From Fimenecus sp964557975 (GTDB taxonomy: Bacteria > Bacillota > Clostridia > Oscillospirales > Acutalibacteraceae), in NCBI GenBank assembly GCA_964557975.1, contig CAZLCG010000004.1, positions 27,563-91,562 on the forward strand: a stretch of DNA of 64,000 nt, in the 5' to 3' direction. This document shows, piece after piece, positions 7,820-16,662 of this stretch (within the stretch, counting starts at the first letter, position 1; each line of letters opens with the position of its first letter). Below the pieces are notes generated by a model, which saw nothing but the letters and a program-made list of their open reading frames with translations, was not told the origin of the DNA and made no database searches. The translations under genes and the position numbers were made by a program.

Positions 7820-8794
7820 ATGGGCTGCAAAGAATTAACATTTCCCGAAAATACAACATTTCTTGTTACAGGCGCTGCGGGCTTTATAGGCTCGAACCTT
7901 TGCGAGGCTATACTCAATAAGGGATGTAAAGTTGTTGCGCTTGACGACCTTTCAACGGGCAAGCAGAAAAATATTGATATGTTCCTTGACGACCCGAATT
8001 ACAGGTTCATCAAGGGTGATATTAAGGATTTAAACACTTGTATGAAAGCGTGCGAGGGCGTTGATTACGTTTTAAATCAGGCGGCGTGGGGAAGCGTTCC
8101 CAGAAGTCTTGAAATGCCTATATTCTACTGTAAAAACAATATTGAGGGCACTCTTAATATGCTTGAAGCGGCAAGGCGGAACGGCGTTAAAAAGTTCGTT
8201 TACGCTTCATCGTCTTCGGTTTACGGCGATGAGCCGAAGCTCCCGAAAAAAGAGGGCGTTGAGGGTAATTTGCTTTCCCCCTATGCGCTGACAAAACGCT
8301 GTGACGAGGAATGGGCGAAGCTCTATACTAAATTTTACGGGCTTGATACCTACGGGATGAGATATTTCAATGTTTTCGGCAGAAGGCAGGATCCCGACGG
8401 GGCATACGCCGCAGTTATACCGAAATTCTTAAAGCAGCTTATGAACGGTGAAACTCCGACCATTAACGGCGACGGTAAGCAGAGCCGTGATTTCACATAT
8501 ATCGACAATGTAATCGAGGCCAATTTAAAGGCTTGCCTTGCGCCTCACGAGGCGGCGGGCGAGGCGTTTAATATCGCATACGGCGGACGCGAATATCTTA
8601 TTGATATTTACTACGGTCTTACTAAGGCTTTGGGCGTTGACGTTGAGCCGAATTTCGGGCCTGACCGCAAGGGCGATATAAAGCACTCAAACGCTGACAT
8701 CTCAAAGGCGAGAAAACTGCTCGGCTACGACCCCGATTACAGCTTCCGGGACGGTATAAAGCTTGCTATCGAGTGGTATAAGGAGAATTTGTAA
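7820..8794 (+). CDS. UDP-HexNAc 4-epimerase (TviC/WbpP-like SDR)
   Basis: A 324-residue extended short-chain dehydrogenase that inverts C4 of a UDP-N-acetylhexosamine or its uronic acid. It has the NAD motif GAAGFIG at 18-24, the Ser of YASSSSVYG at 129-136, and the YALTK pair (Tyr155, Lys159). The segment NVFGRRQDPDGAYAAVIPKF is characteristic of the WbpP/TviC group that prefers N-acetylated substrates. It lies 3 bp after the dehydrogenase; together they would supply UDP-GalNAcA. The following gene overlaps by 1 bp. Confidence 0.9.
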   Translation: MGCKELTFPENTTFLVTGAAGFIGSNLCEAILNKGCKVVALDDLSTGKQKNIDMFLDDPNYRFIKGDIKDLNTCMKACEGVDYVLNQAAWGSVPRSLEMPIFYCKNNIEGTLNMLEAARRNGVKKFVYASSSSVYGDEPKLPKKEGVEGNLLSPYALTKRCDEEWAKLYTKFYGLDTYGMRYFNVFGRRQDPDGAYAAVIPKFLKQLMNGETPTINGDGKQSRDFTYIDNVIEANLKACLAPHEAAGEAFNIAYGGREYLIDIYYGLTKALGVDVEPNFGPDRKGDIKHSNADISKARKLLGYDPDYSFRDGIKLAIEWYKENL

Positions 8795-9672
8795 TGATCA
8801 ATTACAAAAAGATCATAAAAAACAGAGAATTTCGTCTTAAAGTAATTGACAAACTCTCGTTTATACCTACTAAACCGTACCTCAAAATGGTCTATAAAAT
8901 CAAGACGGGTAAAAGCTTGAATTTAGATGATCCCACAGGCTTTTGTGAAAAATTGAATTGGCTGAAAGTTAATGATAAGCACAGCGAATATACTAAGCTT
9001 GTTGACAAGCTTGCGGTTCGTGATTACATAACGGAAAAAATCGGAAAAGAGTATCTTTTTCCTCTTTTGGGTCATTGGAAGCATTTTGACGACATAGATT
9101 TTGACAGGCTACCCGATAAGTTTGTGCTTAAATGCAATCACGATTCAGGCTCGGTTAGGTTTGTTACCGATAAAAATAAAATTGACAAGGAAGAATTCAA
9201 ATCATTTTTTGAGGGCAGGCTTAAGCTGAATCCATATTACGCGGGGCGTGAATATCCGTATAAGAACGTTAAGCCCGAGATAATTGCCGAGGAATATATG
9301 GAGTCCGACGACGGCAGAGGAATAAACGATTATAAATTTTTCTGCTTTGACGGAAAACCCGAAATAATGTTTGTCGCGACAGACAGGGCAACAGACGTAA
9401 GATTTGACTTCTATGATATGGAGTTTAATCATTTACCGATATATAATATTCATCCTAACTCCGATTCTGTTGTAAAAAAGCCCGAAAGTTTTGAAGAGAT
9501 GAAAAACTTATGCGAAAAACTTACCAAGGGTATGAAATTCGTACGCCTTGATTTGTATGAGCTTGACGGTAAAATATATTTCGGAGAGTTTACATTTTTC
9601 CACGGCGGCGGATTTTATCCGTTTGAACCGGCCGAGTGGGAAAAGAAACTCGGTGATTTAATCAAAATATAA
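8794..9672 (+). CDS. TupA-like ATP-grasp protein
   Basis: A 292-residue protein resembling the TupA-like ATP-grasp family, known from teichuronopeptide synthesis and frequent in capsule loci. Seen in it: the N-terminal GFCEKLNWLKVND segment, the VLKCNHDSGS strand, EEYMESDDGRGINDYKFFCFDGKP in the middle (positions about 168-191), and a C-terminal RLDLYELDGKIYFGEFTF that should hold the metal/ATP ligands. Such enzymes may ligate an amino acid or peptide to a carboxyl group on the glycan; the uronic acid made by the two preceding genes would be a natural acceptor, but that link is inference. Confidence 0.8.
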   Translation: MINYKKIIKNREFRLKVIDKLSFIPTKPYLKMVYKIKTGKSLNLDDPTGFCEKLNWLKVNDKHSEYTKLVDKLAVRDYITEKIGKEYLFPLLGHWKHFDDIDFDRLPDKFVLKCNHDSGSVRFVTDKNKIDKEEFKSFFEGRLKLNPYYAGREYPYKNVKPEIIAEEYMESDDGRGINDYKFFCFDGKPEIMFVATDRATDVRFDFYDMEFNHLPIYNIHPNSDSVVKKPESFEEMKNLCEKLTKGMKFVRLDLYELDGKIYFGEFTFFHGGGFYPFEPAEWEKKLGDLIKI

Positions 9673-9692
9673 TTTCAGAAAGGTCTGCGTTA

Positions 9693-10634
9693 ATGTTTAA
9701 ACCATTGGTTTCAGTAGTAATACCCGTATATAACGGGGCGAATTATATGTGTGAAGCGATTGATTCGGCACTTTCGCAAACTTATCAAAATATTGAAATT
9801 ATTGTTGTTAATGACGGCTCAACAGATAACGGCGAAACGGAAAAGATCGCGCTGTCATACGGCGATAAAATTAAATATTACAAAAAGGAAAACGGCGGCT
9901 GTGCGAGCGCTTTGAATTTCGGTATCTCAAAAATGAACGGCGAGTATTTTTCATGGCTTTCGCATGATGACGTTTACCTGCCTGACAAAATACAAAAACA
10001 GGTTGACTGTATAAACGAAAACAATCTTGACAGGGATAGTACTGTAATCTCCTGTGAGTCATATGTAATAAACGCTGAGGGTAAAACCATGCGTAAAACA
10101 AACGCTGATTATAAGGGCAGTATTTCAGCTTTCCAAGCGTTTGAAAAAAACATTCTCGGCAAATGCTTTAACGGCTGTGCGCTGCTTATTCCTAAAAAAA
10201 TTCTTGATAAAACGGGATTATTCAGCACACATTTCGTTTATATCCTCGATTGGGAATATTGGATCAGGATAGCTTTAAACGGATACTCTTACTATTGTTT
10301 GGAAGAACATTTGGTTAAAAATAGACGGCACAACAATCAGGTTTCGGTTAAAAAGCAGGAACTTCACGACAGAGAAATTGATGAGTTTGTGAATATTCTG
10401 TTCAACAAGTTGTGTGAAGATAAGTATTCACCGCAGTATTTAAAGGCTTTGTTTTTCTATTGCAAAATACTCGGTAAAACGGAATTAAGCAATAAGCTTA
10501 AATACTTTTTAAAACAGGAAAAAGAAATTTCTTTTGCAGACTGTGTAAAGGCACAGTTATATTATATAAAAAAAAGATTGAAAAATGTTTTTAGAGTAGT
10601 TTATCATAAATCAGTTCTCGGATTAAAACGGTAA
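9693..10634 (+). CDS. Glycosyltransferase family 2 protein
   Basis: A 313-residue GT-A-fold transferase. The start LVSVVIPVYNGANYMCEAIDS and the following IVVNDGSTDNG are the nucleotide-sugar-binding core, with the metal-binding Asp pair in WLSHDDVYLP near residue 90. A short basic tail (KKRLKNVFRVVYHK) may help membrane association. AGAAAGG precedes the ATG. It is one of the repeat-unit transferases; linkage and sugar unknown. Confidence 0.9.
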   Translation: MFKPLVSVVIPVYNGANYMCEAIDSALSQTYQNIEIIVVNDGSTDNGETEKIALSYGDKIKYYKKENGGCASALNFGISKMNGEYFSWLSHDDVYLPDKIQKQVDCINENNLDRDSTVISCESYVINAEGKTMRKTNADYKGSISAFQAFEKNILGKCFNGCALLIPKKILDKTGLFSTHFVYILDWEYWIRIALNGYSYYCLEEHLVKNRRHNNQVSVKKQELHDREIDEFVNILFNKLCEDKYSPQYLKALFFYCKILGKTELSNKLKYFLKQEKEISFADCVKAQLYYIKKRLKNVFRVVYHKSVLGLKR

Positions 10635-10672
10635 TAGTTTTATTTTGCGGGATTTTATTGGAGGATTTCGGC

Positions 10673-11899
10673 ATGAGAGTTCTGCAAATAAACGCAGTTA
10701 ACGGCATAGGCAGTACCGGCCGTACCTGCGTTGAATTTACACAGAGCGTTAAGCTGTCAGGCAATGAGTGCTTTACGGCTTATTCGCTCGGTGCTCAAAC
10801 CGAAAACTCAAAATGCGTTTCACCCGTTTGGGAATGTAAGTATCACGCTTTTATGTCAAGGCTTACAGGGCTTCAGGGTTATTTTTCCGCTGTATCTACC
10901 CGAAATATAATAAAGCTAATTAAAGATTTTGATCCCGACATAGTCCATTTAAGGAATCTTCACGCCAATTATGTGAATTTAAAGCCTCTTCTTAAATACC
11001 TTGCAAAAAATGATATTCCTACTGTTATAACGCTTCATGACTGTTGGTTCTTTACGGGAAAATGTATGCATTATACGCAGACCGGCTGTTATAAGTGGCA
11101 AACAGGCTGCAACAACTGCCCGAAGCTTAAAACGGATAATGTCAGTTGGTTCTTTGACAGAACCGAAAAAATATGGAATGACAAACGTGCGCTGCTTACG
11201 GCAATTCCCCGTCTCGGAGTAATAGGTGTTTCCGATTGGATTACAAATGAATCTAAGCAGTCTTTTTTAAAGGACGCAAAGGTTATAGAACGCGTATATA
11301 ATTGGATCGACACCGAAAAGTTTAAGCCATCGGGGGCAGATGAAGCCCGCAATAAATATAATTTAAACGGAAAGTTTGTCATTTTGGGCGTTGCAAGCAT
11401 ATGGGGCAACAGCAAGGGGCTTAATAAATTTATTGAGCTTTCGGAAAGATTAAACGAGGATGAAATAATTGTTATTGTCGGAGGTTTGCCCGCTGATTTC
11501 AATCTTCCGAAAAATATAATACATATTCCCGCTACCGATTCGGTTGATGAATTGGTAAGCTTATATTCTTCGGCGGATGTTTTTCTTCAGCTTTCAAAAG
11601 AGGAAACTTTCGGCAAGGTTACCGTTGAGGCGCTCGCCTGCGGAACGCCCGTTATTACAAACGACTGTACCGCTAACCCTGAGCTTGTAAATCCCGATTG
11701 CGGTATCATTACCGATACCGATGATACCGGATTGCTTTTAAATGCTGTCGGGGATGTTCGCGCGCGAGGCAAGCAGAGCTTTTCAAAGAACTGCCGTCAG
11801 TTTGTAACGGACAATTTTGCAAAGTCGCGTTTAACCGAGCAGACGCTTGACCTTTATAAACGTGTTATCGGCGTCGAAGGGGGTGGAGCCGAATGGTAG
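10673..11899 (+). CDS. Glycosyltransferase family 4 protein
   Basis: A 408-residue GT-B-fold transferase starting MRVLQINAVNGIGSTGRTC, with a HLRNLHANYVNLKPLLKYL segment and TLHDCWFFTGKCMHY, which is typical of the WcaC/WcaL-like group. It carries a Cys cluster (TGCYKWQTGCNNCPK) shared by this group and ends with LSKEETFGKVTVEALACGTP, the donor-binding motif. ATG at 10673 is chosen because GGAGGA ends 7 bases upstream; the TTG at 10658 overlaps that ribosome site. The gene overlaps the next by 7 bp. Confidence 0.9.
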   Translation: MRVLQINAVNGIGSTGRTCVEFTQSVKLSGNECFTAYSLGAQTENSKCVSPVWECKYHAFMSRLTGLQGYFSAVSTRNIIKLIKDFDPDIVHLRNLHANYVNLKPLLKYLAKNDIPTVITLHDCWFFTGKCMHYTQTGCYKWQTGCNNCPKLKTDNVSWFFDRTEKIWNDKRALLTAIPRLGVIGVSDWITNESKQSFLKDAKVIERVYNWIDTEKFKPSGADEARNKYNLNGKFVILGVASIWGNSKGLNKFIELSERLNEDEIIVIVGGLPADFNLPKNIIHIPATDSVDELVSLYSSADVFLQLSKEETFGKVTVEALACGTPVITNDCTANPELVNPDCGIITDTDDTGLLLNAVGDVRARGKQSFSKNCRQFVTDNFAKSRLTEQTLDLYKRVIGVEGGGAEW

Positions 11900-12942
11900 T
11901 TGCGTATTCAGCGCTTCTCTGCCTGTTTATATGTTGGTATTCTGTAAGGGATAAGGAAAAAAAGCGCTTCTTTTTCTGGGCGGCGGTTATCGTAATTTTT
12001 CTTATGACTGTTTTAAAAAGTAAATCTTTCGGCTCTGACGATCTGGAAAACTATTATAATATTTATAACTCTCTTCCGGATATTTCCTTTGGCAGGTTAT
12101 GGAAAAACTATAGGTCCGGCGATATGAAAGACGTCGGCTTCTTTATGGTTGCAAAGTTGTTTGCCGACGCGGGAATCCCCGTGCAGCTTTGGGTAGGCCT
12201 TATAGGACTACTGTATGCATTCAGCATAATGTCCTTTTCAAAAAAATATTCGGCGGATATGTTTTTCAGTTGTCTTATACTGTTCAGTCTGGCTTATTTA
12301 AGCTTTAGTTTCACGGCACTTCGTCAGACTGTGGCTATGTCTATTGTTTTTTTTGCCATTAGTTTTGCAAATAAACGGAAGCTTATTCCGTTTGTGATTC
12401 TTGTGGTGTTTGCATCCTTGTTCCATTCCACTGCTTTGATTTTTTTATTGGTGTATCTTATTCCGCAAAGAAAGTTTTATATTATTCCGTCCGTTATAAG
12501 CGTTGTTGGCTGCCTTGCGGCAAGTATTTTTGCACCGGGGCTTGTCAGACGGCTTATAAGTATTTTAAGCTGGAACGAATTTTTGCAGGATTATGCGGAG
12601 GCAACAAGAACGCTTACCTTTTCGGGCTTTATAATCCAAGCGGCAATTTTGGCTTTTTGTGTATATATTCTTCGTCATAAGCAAAATGACCGTTCGGTAA
12701 ATTTGCTTCTCGGAATGATGGTCGTCGGGCTGTGTTTTCAAAGCTTTGCGAGTGTTGTCGCGGAGTCTTTCAGAATGAGTATGTATTTCAGCATAGCAAG
12801 CGTTGCTGTTGTGCCCACTGCGATAGATTCAATCGGGGTTGAGAGAACAAGAAAACAGTATAAGTTGTTTGTGCTTGTACTGTTGCTGATATACTTTACA
12901 ATGACGATGCCGTTTTCGCAATATGAGTTCTTTTGGAGTTAA
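11893..12942 (+). CDS. EpsG-family polysaccharide polymerase-like membrane protein
   Basis: A 349-residue protein with about ten membrane segments. The early motif SKSFGSDDLENYYNIYN (about residues 37-53), the following SADMFFSCLILFSLAYL and the FTALRQTVAMSI segment with conserved Arg-Gln are those of the EpsG family, proposed Wzy-like polymerases that join repeat units outside the membrane. It is the first of two polymerase/ligase-type proteins in this locus, the other starting at 26304. Confidence 0.85.
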   Translation: MVVAYSALLCLFICWYSVRDKEKKRFFFWAAVIVIFLMTVLKSKSFGSDDLENYYNIYNSLPDISFGRLWKNYRSGDMKDVGFFMVAKLFADAGIPVQLWVGLIGLLYAFSIMSFSKKYSADMFFSCLILFSLAYLSFSFTALRQTVAMSIVFFAISFANKRKLIPFVILVVFASLFHSTALIFLLVYLIPQRKFYIIPSVISVVGCLAASIFAPGLVRRLISILSWNEFLQDYAEATRTLTFSGFIIQAAILAFCVYILRHKQNDRSVNLLLGMMVVGLCFQSFASVVAESFRMSMYFSIASVAVVPTAIDSIGVERTRKQYKLFVLVLLLIYFTMTMPFSQYEFFWS

Positions 12943-13833
12943 ATGATGAAAAGATTTTTTGATAAATTTATTTTAGGCGTATGGAATGTCGGAATTATCG
13001 AAAATAGCGCCGATGAGCTGTTAAAAAGCGAAGGTGATTATAAAATACGCTGGATGCGGCATAATTACCGCGATCGCTTCTTTGCAGACCCGTTTTTATA
13101 TAAAGCGGATGACGATTATTATTATATTTTGGCGGAGGAATATCCCTTTTACACCTCAGTCGGGTTTATTTCACTGCTCAAAATAAGAAGAAGCGATATG
13201 CAGCTTGTCGAAAAGAAAAAAATCATCTCCGACGGCACGCATTTTTCATATCCGTTCATTTCACGCGGGTGGATAATTCCCGAGAATTTTCATTCGGGCA
13301 AGTCCACAGCCTATAAGTTTGACGGGAAAGAGGTTACCGAGTGCAAAACGGTTATGGAGCATGGCTTAATAGACCAAACGTTTTTAAACTACGGCGGCAG
13401 GGAATGGATTTTTGCAACCGATGAGGACAATAAGCTTTGCGGGCTTAAGCTGTATTACAGAAATGCGGGAGAGGAACGTTGGCGCGAGCATAAAAAAAAT
13501 CCCGTAAGCGAGGATGTCAGTACGGCTCGTCCCGGCGGTCATTTCTTTAAAATAGGGGATACATTATACCGTCCCGTTCAGGATTCCGAAAAATGCTACG
13601 GCAACAAAATCAGAATTATGCGTGTGGATTTTTTGGATGAAAACGATTACAGAGAAACCGAGGTCGCAGTTTTTTCATCGGAAAATCAAGGAAAATACGA
13701 TATGGGCTTTCATACATTTAACGCTGAGGACGGTTTCGTAGTATGTGACGGTTACAGAGAGTATCACAGCTTTGCAATTAAGCCTCTGTGCCTTAAAGCG
13801 CCTTCTTTAATGAAACGTTTGGGAGAAAAATAG
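12943..13833 (+). CDS. Beta-propeller protein related to the N-domain of glucosaminyl inositol-phosphoceramide transferases
   Basis: A 296-residue soluble protein without signal peptide. The block RFFADPFLYKADDDYYYILAEEY (about residues 43-65 in the same run), then THFSYPFI and VSTARPGGHFFKIGDTLYRPVQD, are repeated D-P-F/S-Y-P/A-R-P-G patterns of five-bladed glycosidase-like propellers, as in the domain found fused or next to GT-A domains in GINT1-type proteins. Its function in bacterial capsule loci is not established; it may bind or process glycans or serve the next protein, a GT-A-like transferase 1 bp downstream. Confidence 0.65.
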   Translation: MMKRFFDKFILGVWNVGIIENSADELLKSEGDYKIRWMRHNYRDRFFADPFLYKADDDYYYILAEEYPFYTSVGFISLLKIRRSDMQLVEKKKIISDGTHFSYPFISRGWIIPENFHSGKSTAYKFDGKEVTECKTVMEHGLIDQTFLNYGGREWIFATDEDNKLCGLKLYYRNAGEERWREHKKNPVSEDVSTARPGGHFFKIGDTLYRPVQDSEKCYGNKIRIMRVDFLDENDYRETEVAVFSSENQGKYDMGFHTFNAEDGFVVCDGYREYHSFAIKPLCLKAPSLMKRLGEK

Positions 13834-13834
13834 A

Positions 13835-14761
13835 GTGAATATAAAGACTTTGGATTTTTTTAAAATTCCCGAGGGTGTAAGAATACCGTACTTTGGGGGT
13901 AAAATATACAAATATTTAAGCAAAAAGGAAAACGAGTACATAAAAAAACTTCCGTTATCCGAGCTATCGCTTTATAAGGGCGATGAAAGGGAAGAGAAAA
14001 TTATTGTGTCGCTGACAACCTTTCCCGCAAGAATAAACACGGTCTTTTACAGCATTAAATCGCTGATGCACCAAACTGTCAGCCCCGACAGAATAATACT
14101 GTGGCTTGCGGAAACTCAGTTTTCTTTTGACTCTTTGCCCGAACAAATTAAAGAATTGTGTGAGCTCGGTCTTGAAATAAGGTTCGTTGAGGATTTGAAA
14201 TCACATAAAAAATATCACTACGCGCTTAAAGAACAGCAAAAAAATGAGCTTGTAATAACCTATGACGACGATATTATTTACCCTGAGGATTCGATAGAAC
14301 GTCTTTACAAAACGCACTTGAAGTACCGTGACTGTATAGTCTGCAACAGGGCAGCCGTAGCAGCGGCGGCTAACGGAAAACTTCAATCCTACTCATTATG
14401 GAAAATACATTCGGATATAGGTGTCAATACCCCTTCGACAATGCTTTTTCCGTCCACGGGCGGGGGAACGCTTTACCCGTTCGGCAGTGTAAATGAAGAA
14501 GCGTTTAATGTTGATAATATGAAAGAAACCTCATTTTCGGCGGATGATTTATGGATGCGGTTTATGAGCGCGCTCAACGGCACAAAAATAATAAAGACAA
14601 GAAAGAACCACAGAACGTTTACCGTCTGCGATGGCTCACAGACTGAAAGCTTACAGGTTGTCAACTGCCTTGAAAACGGTAACAATGAAGCAATAGAAAA
14701 ATTATCCGCGCGTTATCCTGAGGCTTTGGAGAAGATCGTTTATGGAAATTCAAAAGGGTAA
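13835..14761 (+). CDS. GT-A-type glycosyltransferase-like protein
   Basis: A 308-residue protein with KIIVSLTTFPARINTVFYSI near residue 52, then SLMHQTVSPDRIILWLAE and VITYDDDIIYPEDSIERL, where the Asp triplet is the expected metal/nucleotide site of a GT-A fold. It is probably a distant GT2-like transferase acting with the propeller protein upstream. The start is GTG, one base after the previous stop. Its end overlaps the following GT2 gene by 20 bp. Confidence 0.72.
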   Translation: MNIKTLDFFKIPEGVRIPYFGGKIYKYLSKKENEYIKKLPLSELSLYKGDEREEKIIVSLTTFPARINTVFYSIKSLMHQTVSPDRIILWLAETQFSFDSLPEQIKELCELGLEIRFVEDLKSHKKYHYALKEQQKNELVITYDDDIIYPEDSIERLYKTHLKYRDCIVCNRAAVAAAANGKLQSYSLWKIHSDIGVNTPSTMLFPSTGGGTLYPFGSVNEEAFNVDNMKETSFSADDLWMRFMSALNGTKIIKTRKNHRTFTVCDGSQTESLQVVNCLENGNNEAIEKLSARYPEALEKIVYGNSKG

Positions 14762-15761
14762 AAGTTTAAGCATTATAATTCCTGTTTATAACGTTGAAAA
14801 ATATATCGGTCAATGTTTAGACAGTGTTTTGAGTCAGGCTCCGTCAGACAGCGAGATTATTCTGATTGATGACGGCTCAAAGGATTCATCGGGTGAAATT
14901 TGCGAGAATTATAAAAAAAAGGATAACAGAATAATAGTTATTCACCAGAGCAATAAGGGGATTTCCGCCACAAGAAATGTAGGGATTAAGAATGCGACGG
15001 GTGAAAAAATATTTTTTATTGACAGCGACGATTATCTTGAGGACGGTTATTTTGACGCCCTTTTGCAATTTAATGCCGACATTGTAATCGGTAATTATGA
15101 GGCGTTTTATCAAAACGGGCTCAAGAATATCCGCGGCAGTATCGAAACGCTCCGATATGAAAGTCTCGGCGGTTATCTAAGGGATTTTAACAGGTATTTT
15201 CCCGTGTTCTTTAACACCGTATGGGGCAAGATTTACTGCGCGGATATTATAAAAAGTAATTTACTGAGCTTCCCGGAGGGTATTTCTATGGGCGAGGACA
15301 CGTTGTTCAATACTGAGTATTACAAATACTGCAATACGTTTCAAGTGGTTAAGGATGTTGCCGTTATGTACCGCCAAACCGACGGTACGCTTTCAAAGAA
15401 TATATCGCCTAAGCTCTTTGAATGGTATGAGAAAAGCTATTCGGGAGTTGAAGGGCTTTTAAAAGACAACGGTGTTTTTAAGGGCGAAAACGAAAAGCAT
15501 TTTTATTTAAAGTATTTCGGGGATCTGTATGAGAGTATAACGGGTATCTGCTCGCTTGAAAAAGCTTCAAGGCATGAGAAGCTTACAGAGCTTATCAATA
15601 CGCCGAGGGTGCAGGAAGCTGCTGACAGCGTTGAGCCTACAAGCTTTTTGATGAAAGGTATTAAGCGAGAGATAAAAAGCAGAAATGCAGGCAGGTTATA
15701 TTTACATTTGAGGACATATCAGTTTTTAAAGGAACTAAAAGGAAAGGTAAAAGGACTATGA
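14742..15761 (+). CDS. Glycosyltransferase family 2 protein
   Basis: A 339-residue GT-A transferase with LSIIIPVYNVEKYIGQCLDS at the N-terminus, then IILIDDGSKDSSGEIC and the metal site IDSDDYLEDGY near residue 93. The C-terminal half (about 110-339) follows the CapH/EpsJ-like pattern with ISMGEDTLFNTEYYKYC. It starts inside the end of the previous gene and overlaps the next by 4 bp, so it belongs to a tightly coupled translation unit. Confidence 0.92.
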   Translation: MEIQKGKSLSIIIPVYNVEKYIGQCLDSVLSQAPSDSEIILIDDGSKDSSGEICENYKKKDNRIIVIHQSNKGISATRNVGIKNATGEKIFFIDSDDYLEDGYFDALLQFNADIVIGNYEAFYQNGLKNIRGSIETLRYESLGGYLRDFNRYFPVFFNTVWGKIYCADIIKSNLLSFPEGISMGEDTLFNTEYYKYCNTFQVVKDVAVMYRQTDGTLSKNISPKLFEWYEKSYSGVEGLLKDNGVFKGENEKHFYLKYFGDLYESITGICSLEKASRHEKLTELINTPRVQEAADSVEPTSFLMKGIKREIKSRNAGRLYLHLRTYQFLKELKGKVKGL

Positions 15762-16651
15762 GCATTATTACAAAGATTAAGAACCGTTCAAGATGGCTTA
15801 TGTCTTATCCTGTGTATTGGTACACAAGGGCAACCTTTAAAAACCCCGAAGTCAAGGGAATGGAAGAAACAATAAAAAGAATAATTGAAATTAACGGCTC
15901 GGCCTCAAGGTACGGTGACGGCGAGCTTGAAATAATGGTCGGCAGGAGTATTGATTTTCAGAAGTACGAGCCTGAGCTTGCACAGAAAATGAGGGATATA
16001 CTTCAGCTTGACGACGAAAACTTTTTGGTATGTATAAATGATGCGTTTAGGGGCTGTCCCGAGTGCAATGAGCAAAGCAGGGCTTTTTGGAAAGAAAATC
16101 TTAGAAAAAATTTAAAGTATTATAAAAAATTGCTGAAAAAGGGCAAGGTCTATTACGATGCGTGTATTACAAGACCGTATATGAGGTATACCGACAAAAG
16201 CAAGAGCCCGTATTATTTTTCACTGCTTAAGCAGATATGGCAGGACAGGGATATTGTCTTTATCGAGGGCGAAAAAAGCCGTTTGGGCGTAGGAAACGAC
16301 TTGTTCGACAACGCTAAATCCATACGCCGTATTTTGTGTCCTGCCGAAAGCGCATTTTCTTATTATAATGAGATAATTGACGAAGCGGCAAAGCTTGAAA
16401 AGGACGTTCTGTTTTTAATCGCCCTCGGACCTACGGCAACGGCAATGGCTTATGATATTTATAAGCTGGGCTATCAGGCGGTTGATATAGGTCATATAGA
16501 TATTGAATATGAATGGATGAGGATGGGAGCTACAGAGAAGGTTGCCATTCCGAATAAATATACAAACGAGGCTGTCGATACCGACGGTATGGTTTTAAGC
16601 GATATTTATGACAAGGAATATCTCAGTCAGATAATTGCAAATATAGGGTAA
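15758..16651 (+). CDS. GT-D fold (DUF1792-type) glycosyltransferase
   Basis: A 297-residue protein in which SRYGDGELEIMVGRSIDFQ (about residues 48-66), FLVCINDAFRGC, IFIEGEKSRLGVGNDLF-like and LFLIALGPTATAMAYDIYKLGYQAVDIGHIDIEYEW segments match the DUF1792 family. The Streptococcus member of this family is a glucosyltransferase acting on serine-rich repeat protein glycans and founded the GT-D fold; Asp-Gly-Glu in the first segment is its metal site. Here it is probably a repeat-unit transferase. Quoted segments are as read; the family call is by recognition. Confidence 0.82.
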   Translation: MSIITKIKNRSRWLMSYPVYWYTRATFKNPEVKGMEETIKRIIEINGSASRYGDGELEIMVGRSIDFQKYEPELAQKMRDILQLDDENFLVCINDAFRGCPECNEQSRAFWKENLRKNLKYYKKLLKKGKVYYDACITRPYMRYTDKSKSPYYFSLLKQIWQDRDIVFIEGEKSRLGVGNDLFDNAKSIRRILCPAESAFSYYNEIIDEAAKLEKDVLFLIALGPTATAMAYDIYKLGYQAVDIGHIDIEYEWMRMGATEKVAIPNKYTNEAVDTDGMVLSDIYDKEYLSQIIANIG

Positions 16652-16662
16652 GGGACATTTAT

